Shown: positions 25,596 through 32,756 of the stretch, piece by piece
How positions within the stretch are numbered: the first letter of the stretch is position 1
How the letters are laid out: each line of letters begins with the position of its first letter
From: Phycisphaerales bacterium
GTDB lineage: Bacteria; Planctomycetota; Phycisphaerae; UBA1845
Length of the DNA: 63,677 nucleotides
Assembly: GCA_003597935.1 (NCBI GenBank)
Contig: QZJT01000131.1
Location: 1-63,677, forward strand
Direction: 5' to 3'
Program-made: the position numbers and the translations under genes
The notes under the pieces: generated by a model
Told to the model about the DNA's origin: nothing
What the model saw: only the letters and a program-made list of their open reading frames with translations
Database searches by the model: none

Positions 25596-26486
25596 CTATC
25601 CCTGCTGCACCATCGCCACCGGCCGGCTCAGCAGCGGCGGGACGGCTTCGTCGGCGGTTTCCAGGCCGGTGGCGAATTGCAGTTCGTTCATGGTCTGCTC
25701 GGTCTGGACCATGCTGGAGGCGACGGCGTCCACCTGGGCGGTGATGTAGTCGGGCTCCTGGCGGTTGAGGGGTAGCTCGCTGAGGGCGCGGATCTTGTTC
25801 TCCAGGCGGTCGAGTTCGAGCTTGACGACCGTCAGGTTGTCGCGGGCTTTCTGGAGGTTGGCGAGGCGGTCGCGGCAGGTCTGGAGGTTGTCCTGCAAGG
25901 TGCGCTGCACCTTCTGGCGCTGCACCTCGTCGGCGATCGACGCGCTGTCTGCAAGCTGGCTGTCGAGGGCGGCGATGTCCGACTCGACTTGTGCGGTCTG
26001 CGTGCGCTCCTGGAAGCGCTCCAGCGAGTGCTCGGTGAACAGCAGCCGCAGGTAGATCCACAGCAGCCGGTCCAGGCCGGACATCTGCATGTCATCGAGG
26101 GGCCGCACGCCGCCGGCATGGGCGGGATCCTTCAACTCGATCGCAAGCTGCCGCAGTTCCAGGCAGCGGGTGCGCAACGTCTCGAAGCGGTCGATCGTAC
26201 GCGGCGGCAGGCGACGAAGCATCGTGTTGAGCATCTGCTGCGAGTGCGACGACCCGTCCTGGCGCACCAGCTTGGCGGCCTGGGCGTCAATGTATGCCTG
26301 AAACTTTGGATGGGCGGCCAGTCCGGCGACATAGATCACCTCGCCGGCCATCACCAGCGGCACGAGTACGTCGGCTATGCCGGACAGCAGCGAAAAACCC
26401 AACGCGCCGAAAAACGCCAGCAGGTTCCAGTGGTTGGTGAACGCTGCCTTCAGGTAGGCGCCGAGTTTTCCGGCCGGGCGGCGCAT
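25596..26486 (-). CDS. Membrane-anchored coiled-coil protein of the PspA/AAA/ABC cluster
   Basis: 296 residues, not recognised as a named family. One or two transmembrane helices lie near the N-terminus (NLLAFFGALGFSLLSGIADV, then LVPLVMAGEVIYVAGL). The rest is largely alpha-helical with heptad-like patterns (AALDSQLADSASIADEVQRQ; RTLQDNLQTCRDRLANLQKA). Near the end is a segment DAVASSMVQTEQTMNELQFA. It begins 8 bases after the ABC ATPase stop on the same strand, so it should be the last gene of that operon. A scaffold between membrane and ABC transporter is only a guess. Confidence 0.7.
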   Translation of the reverse strand: MRRPAGKLGAYLKAAFTNHWNLLAFFGALGFSLLSGIADVLVPLVMAGEVIYVAGLAAHPKFQAYIDAQAAKLVRQDGSSHSQQMLNTMLRRLPPRTIDRFETLRTRCLELRQLAIELKDPAHAGGVRPLDDMQMSGLDRLLWIYLRLLFTEHSLERFQERTQTAQVESDIAALDSQLADSASIADEVQRQKVQRTLQDNLQTCRDRLANLQKARDNLTVVKLELDRLENKIRALSELPLNRQEPDYITAQVDAVASSMVQTEQTMNELQFATGLETADEAVPPLLSRPVAMVQQG

Positions 26487-26494
26487 CGGGCGGC

Positions 26495-27406
26495 TCAGGC
26501 TCCCTCGTCCAGTCGGCTGACCAGGTCGCGAATGTACGCCACCGTCTCCTGAAAATCACGCTCCTTGCGCATCGCCAGGGCTGGACGGTCGGGCGGCGGC
26601 ACTTTGCGCTCTTCGACCAGCCGGCCGGGGGCGCTGCTGAGGACGTAGACGCGGTCGCCCAGGTAGACGGCCTCTTCGATCGAGTGGGTCACGAAGAACA
26701 CCGTCGCCTGCACGTCGCGCCAGAGCGTCACCAGCAGGTCCTGCATGTGCATACGCGTCTGCGGATCAAGGGCGCCGAATGGCTCGTCCATCAGGATGAT
26801 CCGCGGCCGCAGGACCAGCGTCCGGGCGATCGCGACGCGCTGCCTCATGCCGCCGGACAGTTGGTGCGGGTACTTGCGTTCGTCGTCGGCGGCCAGGCCG
26901 ACGCGGCGGATCCACTCGCGGCCGAGGGTGTAACGCTCATCGCGTCCTGCGCCGCGGCACTCCAGCCCGAATGTGACGTTGTCGAGCACGGTGCGATGGT
27001 CGAAGCTGGTGTAGTCCTGAAAGACCATGCCGCGGTCGGCGCCGGGGCCGGCGACGGGTTGGCCAAGCACGAGCACGTCGCCGGTGGTCGGCGGGTGCTG
27101 CGGCGCCAGGCCGGCGATGAGCCGCAGGATCGTGCTCTTGCCGCAACCGCTGGGGCCGAGCACGGTGATGAACTCGCCGTGATCGGCGAGGTCCTCGACG
27201 ACGAAGGAGATGTCCTGGATGGCCATGCACGCCTTGGGCGTGCCGGCGGCGTAGGTCTTGGTGACGTTGCGGAACTCGACGACGTGGGGGAGTGCCGGCG
27301 CTGGCGCGGCCGCCGTCGGCACAGGATTCGTCGCCGTGCCGGCGGGGGACATGTCGGCCGCGGCGTCCGGTTCAGCGGCATGGGGGCGCGGGGCGGTGCT
27401 GGTCAT
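26495..27406 (-). CDS. ABC transporter ATP-binding protein (taurine/nitrate/sulfonate-type)
   Basis: 303 residues. The ABC domain is complete: Walker A TVLGPSGCGKSTILRLIAG, signature HQLSGGMRQRVAIAR, Walker B ARTLVLRPRIILMDEPFGAL, then the H-loop TVFFVTHSIEEAVYLG. The D-loop context ALDPQTRMHMQDLL and HSIEEAVYLGDRV are typical of SsuB/TauB/NrtD importers. About 30 residues of Pro/Ala-rich sequence precede the domain. It overlaps the permease gene by ATGA, so both are translated as a unit. The substrate is not predictable from this subunit. Confidence 0.9.
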   Translation of the reverse strand: MTSTAPRPHAAEPDAAADMSPAGTATNPVPTAAAPAPALPHVVEFRNVTKTYAAGTPKACMAIQDISFVVEDLADHGEFITVLGPSGCGKSTILRLIAGLAPQHPPTTGDVLVLGQPVAGPGADRGMVFQDYTSFDHRTVLDNVTFGLECRGAGRDERYTLGREWIRRVGLAADDERKYPHQLSGGMRQRVAIARTLVLRPRIILMDEPFGALDPQTRMHMQDLLVTLWRDVQATVFFVTHSIEEAVYLGDRVYVLSSAPGRLVEERKVPPPDRPALAMRKERDFQETVAYIRDLVSRLDEGA

Positions 27407-28656
27407 GCGTCGCCCCCCCCGGAGCGGGCGCTGTCGCTCGGCGGCGGCGCCGACTCGGTGCTTACGCTCTCGGCTGCGGCCTTCGCGGCATCGTCGTGCG
27501 CTACTGGCGGACTGGGCGACGCCGGGGCGTCCGCGCGGGCTGAAGCCCGCGGCTCGCCGGTGGCCTGTGACCCCGCGTCGGCGCCGGAGCGCTCAGATTC
27601 CACCGCCACGGCCGCGGATGTCCAGAACAGCCCCTTGAAATCTTCCCACCGATGCACCAGCACGGCGACGGCTCGGTTCAGCGTTCCCCGGCCGCCGTAG
27701 CGGTGCGGGAAGAGGCTCCGCTGGATCAGGTAGAGGATGCGGTCGAGGCCGAGGGCGATCAGCGGGATGATCATCAGCACCAGCAGGATGTGCTCGCGCT
27801 GGCCGCGGCGCTGGGACATAATGATGATGTCGCCCAGCCCGCCCGCCTCGCCGCCGAACTTGACCAGTTCCGCCAGCATGATGTAGCCGAACGCCAGGCC
27901 GAACAGCACCCGCAGCGAGTTGAACACCGACGGGATCGCCAGCGGCACCAGCACCTTCATCACGATCTGCCGGGTCCGGGCGCCGAGCGTAAACGCCGTG
28001 TCCACGTATCGCTCTTCGACGTCCGCGATAGCCCCGGCTACGTCGGCGATGATGAACGCAACGCAGGCGATGAAAATGAACATGATCTTCTGCTGTTCGC
28101 CGATGCCGAACAGGGAAAACGTCAGCGGGATCAGCGCGGCGATGGGGATGTTGCGCCCAACCAGCGTCAGCGGGGCCATGAAGGCCCCCACCGGGCTGAA
28201 ACAGCCGCACAGCACGCCCAGCGGCACGCCCACGGTGCAGGCGAGCGCGAAGCCGAGCACCACGCGCTTGAGCGTGACACCGGTGTTGCGCATCAGTTCT
28301 CGATCGGTCCACAGCGTGGGCAGGGCGTTGAACGTCTCTTTCGGGCTGGGCAGCACGGTCGGCCCCCAGATGCGCTCCTCCGGCTGGCCGGAGGTCAGGA
28401 TCGACCAGGCGCCGAAGACGCAGACGATGCACGCGATGCCCAGGAGGATGATCTGTGCCCGCCCGGCGGGCTTGCGCAATCCGAACCAGCGGTCGCGCTT
28501 CTGGGCACCCGCGGAGCCGCGACTCAACGCGCCCTCGGGCGTCCCGGCTTTCGGCGTCAACGGCCGATGATCGACGGCCGCGGCCAGGTCGTCTTCGGGC
28601 TTACGCGCGGTTGGAGCCCTGGCAGACGGCACTTGATTGTTTGGCGGTTGATCCAT
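27403..28656 (-). CDS. ABC transporter permease (NitT/TauT-type) with repeat-bearing tails
   Basis: 417 residues from ATG 28656, preceded by AGGGGA. The core is a binding-protein-dependent permease with about six membrane helices; the EAA-like loop reads YVDTAFTLGARTRQIVMKVL followed by VPLAIPSVFNSLRVLFGLAF. It would sit in the inner membrane and couple to the ATPase encoded right after it. About 65 hydrophilic residues precede the first helix. The tail of 70 or so residues includes GEPRASARADAPASP, again a translated REP family 1 copy, so tandem repeats have entered this protein too. No substrate signature is seen. Confidence 0.88.
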   Translation of the reverse strand: MDQPPNNQVPSARAPTARKPEDDLAAAVDHRPLTPKAGTPEGALSRGSAGAQKRDRWFGLRKPAGRAQIILLGIACIVCVFGAWSILTSGQPEERIWGPTVLPSPKETFNALPTLWTDRELMRNTGVTLKRVVLGFALACTVGVPLGVLCGCFSPVGAFMAPLTLVGRNIPIAALIPLTFSLFGIGEQQKIMFIFIACVAFIIADVAGAIADVEERYVDTAFTLGARTRQIVMKVLVPLAIPSVFNSLRVLFGLAFGYIMLAELVKFGGEAGGLGDIIIMSQRRGQREHILLVLMIIPLIALGLDRILYLIQRSLFPHRYGGRGTLNRAVAVLVHRWEDFKGLFWTSAAVAVESERSGADAGSQATGEPRASARADAPASPSPPVAHDDAAKAAAESVSTESAPPPSDSARSGGGDA

Positions 28657-28689
28657 GTTCCCCTGGGTACTGCGCTCCACCCTCTTATG

Positions 28690-28896
28690 TGGCACCGGTT
28701 TCCAACCGGTGTCTTCGATTGTGCCACTGGTTTGTAACCAGTGCGCGTAACCGTGCATCAAACCCCAAACGGTGCTCCACTGGTTGAAAACCGGTGCCAC
28801 ATCAGACTCACCGGTTGAAAACCGGTGCCACATCAGAGTCCACCGGTTAAAAACCGGTGCCACACGGGATTCACCGGTTACAAACCGGTGCCACAT
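28690..28896. repeat. REP family 2 cluster (CACCGGTT...AACCGGTG), about six copies
   Basis: Short palindromes with 7-8 bp stems and 3-5 base loops stand in a row between the permease and the substrate-binding gene. Arms are mostly CACCGGTT and AACCGGTG, flanked by GTGCCACAT. The copy at 28725-28743 has CACTGGTT and AACCAGTG: both arms changed, pairing kept. Confidence 0.85.
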
Positions 28897-28900
28897 AGGG

Positions 28901-30673
28901 CTACCCCCCCGCCTCGGCCGGATACACCTTAACTTCCACCCGTCGGTTTTTCGCATGGTTCTCCGGGTCGTTGGGGTCGGCCGGGCGGTCCCAGCCCATG
29001 CCTTCGACGCCGAACTGGTTGGGCTCAAGGTGATACTTCTGCACCAGCGCCTCCTTGACTGAGTTCGCCCGGTGCAACGACAACTCCTTCACCAGGCTGG
29101 GCGGCACCTTGCCCTTCATCGAACCGTCCGTGTGACCCTCGATCACGATGCGGGCGGCGCCGAACTGGCCGACCAGCTTGGCGATGTCCTCCAGCACGAA
29201 ATCGACGTTGGGGTCGTACATCTCCTCGACATCCTTGCCCTCCACTTTCTTCGTCACCTTCTTGTGCAGGTCCCAACTGTTGGGGAAAAAGTGAATGAAG
29301 ACCGTGTTGGTGAGAATCTCCTCCTCAGCGCGAATCTCGCTCACCGTCGTCGGCGCGAACTGCATCTTATACTCGTCCTTCTGGGCCGAGTACTTCGCCT
29401 CTTTGCCCAGCTTGTCGATGATCGAGTAATCCATCACCTGGTCGAAGGGCACCGGCTGGTGCGTGATCGCACCGATCCGGCGGTAGAGATAGTACGCCTG
29501 GTTCCATACGCGCTCGAAGTTGGCCGGGTTGTTCTGGTTGACGAAAAACTGATAGTTCTCCGCCCAGTTGGTGCTGTGGGCGTCGCCGAACATGGCCAGC
29601 GTGTCGCTGGGCGGCAGGTTATACCCGGTCGCCATCAGTTCCGCGCAGTGCTTGCGCGCGCTTTCGTCCTTGAGTTCCACCATCGCGTCGAAGATGCCGC
29701 GCACCAGCCCCTCCACCATGCCCGGGTGATCCTTGGCGAAGTCCGCCCGTGCGAACCACACGTCGGCGATGAGCTTGTTGGCGGTGGCGGTGGTGACGAG
29801 CATGCGGTTGCCGCGCACGCTTTCCAGGTTGTAGATATCCGGCGCCCAGGAGACCGCTCCGGCGATGGACGGCTGGGCGTTGAACGCCGCCGCCGCCTGA
29901 AAGGCGTCTTCGGTGTACACGAACTGTACTTCCGACGGCTGCACGGCGCCGGCGATCAGCATGTTGAGGGCGAAATACTGCGACGGCGAGTTCTGCGCCA
30001 GTGCCAGTTGCTTGCCGCGCAGGTCGGCCACCGTCTTGATCGACTCGCGCACGACGATGCCGTCGCCGCCGTTGGACCAGTCCACCTGCTGATAAATGCG
30101 CGGCATGACGCGCGAGTCGCGCGGCCGGCCGCTGGCGTCGACGAAGCCCTCCATGAAGAGCGGCACCATGTCGAGCGTCGCCCAGCCGATCTGCACGCTG
30201 CCGGCGGCATAAGCGTCGCGCATGGCGACGGGGTTGTCGATCAGCACCAGTTCCACCTTGAACGGTCGGCCGTCCGGCGTCTTCCATTCCTTGCCAGCCC
30301 GGAACCCGTCGTTGGCGTAGATGATCGGCCCCCACCCGGCCCATACGTTGAGGGCGAACCGCACGGTGTCGTCCTGCAATTCATAGCCGGAGATGCCGCG
30401 CACCTCGGGCAACCGCTCGCTGGGAACGAACTTGTATTCCTTGACGGTGGTCACGCCGGCCGCGTCAGGGGCCTCGGCCGCCCCCTCCGCGGGTTGAGCG
30501 GGCGGCGCCGTCGAAGACGACGAACCGGACGCAGGCGGCTGCGTGCCGGAGGCTGACCCCTCGTCGCCGGCGTCGCCACCGGAACTCATCATGCGATATC
30601 CCGCGAACCCCACCAGGCCGATCACAACGATGGCCATGACTACGAAAAACGATGCTTTGGGCTTTCCTGCCAT
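28901..30673 (-). CDS. ABC substrate-binding protein fused to an OmpA-like domain
   Basis: 590 residues from ATG 30673 with GGAG before it. Order: one N-terminal membrane helix (SFFVVMAIVVIGLVGFAGY), a low-complexity Ser/Pro linker, an NMT1/ThiY-type periplasmic binding domain (ALNVWAGWGPIIYANDGFR; VELVLIDNPVAMRDAYAAGS; WSNGGDGIVVRESIKTVADL), then an OmpA-type peptidoglycan-binding domain near the C-terminus (GAARIVIEGHTDGSMKGKVP; ELSLHRANSVKEAL; NHAKNRRVEVKVYP). The OmpA Asp and Arg residues for meso-DAP binding appear present. The fusion implies a solute sensor or importer tethered to the cell wall. It is adjacent to, and on the strand of, a permease and ATPase that suit it. Confidence 0.88.
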   Translation of the reverse strand: MAGKPKASFFVVMAIVVIGLVGFAGYRMMSSGGDAGDEGSASGTQPPASGSSSSTAPPAQPAEGAAEAPDAAGVTTVKEYKFVPSERLPEVRGISGYELQDDTVRFALNVWAGWGPIIYANDGFRAGKEWKTPDGRPFKVELVLIDNPVAMRDAYAAGSVQIGWATLDMVPLFMEGFVDASGRPRDSRVMPRIYQQVDWSNGGDGIVVRESIKTVADLRGKQLALAQNSPSQYFALNMLIAGAVQPSEVQFVYTEDAFQAAAAFNAQPSIAGAVSWAPDIYNLESVRGNRMLVTTATANKLIADVWFARADFAKDHPGMVEGLVRGIFDAMVELKDESARKHCAELMATGYNLPPSDTLAMFGDAHSTNWAENYQFFVNQNNPANFERVWNQAYYLYRRIGAITHQPVPFDQVMDYSIIDKLGKEAKYSAQKDEYKMQFAPTTVSEIRAEEEILTNTVFIHFFPNSWDLHKKVTKKVEGKDVEEMYDPNVDFVLEDIAKLVGQFGAARIVIEGHTDGSMKGKVPPSLVKELSLHRANSVKEALVQKYHLEPNQFGVEGMGWDRPADPNDPENHAKNRRVEVKVYPAEAGG

Positions 30674-30761
30674 GGGTCTATCTCCTGTCTGCTGTTGTAC
30701 GAGTGGGGAGCCTCGGGACATAGGAAGCTCACCACACACACAGCGCCGCGCCGGGCGATCT

Positions 30762-30795
30762 TAATTCGTTATTCGCTATTCGCCACTCGCTATTC
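30762..30795. repeat. Heptamer tandem repeat (ATTCGTT/ATTCGCT/ATTCGCC)
   Basis: Four or five 7-bp units sit in the gap between the substrate-binding gene and the vWA gene and run into the last codons of the latter. Confidence 0.7.
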
Positions 30796-31599
30796 CCTCT
30801 CCAGCTCCATCGCTTCCGCCAGGATCCGCTTCTCATAGATGTCCGCCAGCCGCGCGTCGAGCTGGGCGCCGTCGGCGGCTTCGACCACGTGGCCGTTGAC
30901 GTGCGTCAGGAAGCCGAACTTACCCGCCGACGTGTCGAATGCAACGAAGTGGATCTCGACGTCGCCTTCGGTCTGGGCATAGAGCGCTCGAGCCACCCGG
31001 TCGGGCGGGGGGCCGGAGGTGTTCTCGCCGTCGGTGACGCACACGACGTACTTACGCACGCAGCCGGACGCGTAGAGCGCCTTGAATCCCTCCTGCAGGG
31101 CCGATCCGATCGCGGTTCCCCCCGCCGGAGCGGGGATGCGCCCGGCCGCGTCCGCGGCCGCCCTGGCGTCGAACTCCGCCAGCGGCATAACCGCGCGGGC
31201 CGAACTGCTGAAGTTGAGAATGCCCAGTTGCAGCACGCGGTCGGGATGTTCTTTGCGCCAGTTCTCCGTATAGGTGACGATGCGGTCGATCGCCTGGCGG
31301 GCGATCACGTGCTTGGGCTGTTCGATGCCCGAGCGGTCTCGGACGGACTGGTTCATGCTGCCGGACGTGTCGACCAGCAGCACGACGCCGGTACAGAGCC
31401 GCTGATCGGCTTGGGGAAGGTCGACAGCGCCGGCCTGGGTGCCGCCGTCCGATTGGCGCGAGGATGATCGGCCGCCCGAGGATGACGAACGCTGCCGGTC
31501 GCAGCTTGGGAAGAACATCGCAAGCGCAGCGATGGACATGATGCCAAACGCGCACAGCCGGGCGAAGCGTCGGGATTGTGTGAACGGTGATCTCGTCAT
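30790..31599 (-). CDS. von Willebrand factor A domain protein, probable lipoprotein
   Basis: 269 residues. The N-terminus has a basic region, a hydrophobic helix (LCAFGIMSIAALAMFF) and Cys at PSCDR, a loose lipobox. The vWA domain follows with the MIDAS motif LLVDTSGSMN and the later APAGGTAIGSALQEG and VVCVTDGENTSG blocks, so metal-ion-dependent binding is expected. It would stand on the outer face of the inner membrane. In the cluster it follows the Lys/Arg-rich gene with a repeat-filled gap of 428 bases and precedes the OmpA-fused binding protein. Confidence 0.8.
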   Translation of the reverse strand: MTRSPFTQSRRFARLCAFGIMSIAALAMFFPSCDRQRSSSSGGRSSSRQSDGGTQAGAVDLPQADQRLCTGVVLLVDTSGSMNQSVRDRSGIEQPKHVIARQAIDRIVTYTENWRKEHPDRVLQLGILNFSSSARAVMPLAEFDARAAADAAGRIPAPAGGTAIGSALQEGFKALYASGCVRKYVVCVTDGENTSGPPPDRVARALYAQTEGDVEIHFVAFDTSAGKFGFLTHVNGHVVEAADGAQLDARLADIYEKRILAEAMELERE

Positions 31600-31605
31600 G
31601 TCAGT

Positions 31606-32026
31606 TCCTGCACGTTGCTGCGTGACGCAGCGCGCGTCTTGCTGCGTGACGCAGCGCGCGTCGTCCGGTCACTGCGCTCGCGTTGTCCGGCCGAGGAGCT
31701 GTTGCGTCACAAATCCGCATCGTTGCACTCATGATCATCGCGGCTTCCGGCCGCCCCGGAGGGGCGGGAAATCTACTCAACCACAACTCCCACGGGTTCC
31801 GCTTCGCCGGCCTTACGGCCGGCTCCGCTCCACCCTTGGCTACAATCCTTGGCCCCTCCGGGGCCTCAGAGGTCGAGCGCCCCACCGGACGTGAAGCAAT
31901 GGGCACTTCCTACAATTGGATATTTCTCCAATACACCGGTTGGAAACCGGTGCCACATTCAGATTCACCGGTTGGAAACCGGTGCCACACCCGGATTCAC
32001 CGGTTGCAAACCGGTGCCACACCAGA
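31606..32026. repeat. Mixed repeat region in the vWA to Lys-rich gene gap
   Basis: Three elements: two direct copies of TGCTGCGTGACGCAGCGCGC (31618-31665 area); a pair of arms around CCACGGGTTCCGC and GCTCCACCCTTGGCTACA (31790-31850); and three REP family 2 palindromes near 31935, 31965 and 31998 with the CACCGGTTG-GAAACCGGTG arrangement. No gene is supported here. Confidence 0.75.
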
Positions 32027-32027
32027 C

Positions 32028-32603
32028 TCATCCCTTAAACGTCGTCTGCGACCGCGCCTTGTGCATGGCACAGAGCACCTGCATCAGGTCGTACGCGGTC
32101 AATTCTATCAGCAGCCGCGTCACCGACGCGTGCAGCGCGTCGTCGAGTTGCGGCTCGACCTCCTTCATCAGGGCGACCAGACGCCGCTCCTGTGCCTGCA
32201 CTTCGGCGTCGTCGACGATCCCGTCCGCCATCGCCTCCATGAACGTCGTCATCTTCCGCGCCGCCTGTTCGATCACCGGAACGTCCGCGTGGGCGTCGAG
32301 CCAGCTTGACGGGCGCTGGTGAAACGTGCGGCGGGGGGCCGGCGGGCGACGAGCCGCCGTCGCCCGTCGGGATGCTGCGGCACGCATTGCGGGTTTCTTC
32401 TTCACACCGCGCGTCGCCTTTGTCTTTCCGGCCGTCCGTTTGCCGGCCGCGCCCTTCTTCCTGCCGGCGGCCTTCCCGGCCGCCGTCTTCTTGCCGGCCG
32501 CGCCTTTCTTTCCCGCCGGGGGTCTTGCTGCTCGCGTCCTGGCGCCGAGGGCGGCCTTCTTCTTTCCGCTCTTCTTTTTCGCGACTTTTTTCTTTCTGGC
32601 CAT
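32028..32603 (-). CDS. Lys/Arg/Ala-rich (histone H1-like) N-terminus with small helical C-terminal domain
   Basis: 191 residues. The first 95 or so are built of AGKK, KKKAA and AGRKK-like repeats, resembling histone H1-type nucleoid proteins. The last 90 residues (RPSSWLDAHADVPVIEQAA ... ITAYDL-like) are a compact helical region: FMEAMADGIVDDAEVQAQER, LVALMKEVEPQLDDALHASV and TRLLIELTAYDLMQVLCAMH. No enzyme motif is present. Position between an AAA+ ATPase and a vWA protein is unusual for a nucleoid protein; DNA, RNA or polyanion binding is possible. Not recognised as a named family. Confidence 0.7.
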   Translation of the reverse strand: MARKKKVAKKKSGKKKAALGARTRAARPPAGKKGAAGKKTAAGKAAGRKKGAAGKRTAGKTKATRGVKKKPAMRAAASRRATAARRPPAPRRTFHQRPSSWLDAHADVPVIEQAARKMTTFMEAMADGIVDDAEVQAQERRLVALMKEVEPQLDDALHASVTRLLIELTAYDLMQVLCAMHKARSQTTFKG

Positions 32604-32756
32604 GCGAAAAATCCTTCGAGTTTCGATTCGGGCTATTTTTCAGGCGTGGCGGTCGATCGCGGTCGCCACGCCGGTCGGTGTGTCGCCGGGTGGAGCGCCA
32701 CGCTACGAGGAACCCGCTCCCTCACGGTCGCGGTTCGGACTGCGCCACCGCAAGAG

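Noticed and set aside
28690..28896. Possible CRISPR array
   Set aside because: Repeats are short palindromes with spacers of unequal, short and partly repeated sequence, and no cas gene is present in the window.
29072..30556. 494-codon plus-strand frame over the SBP-OmpA gene
   Set aside because: No recognised domain; the minus-strand protein is strongly supported.
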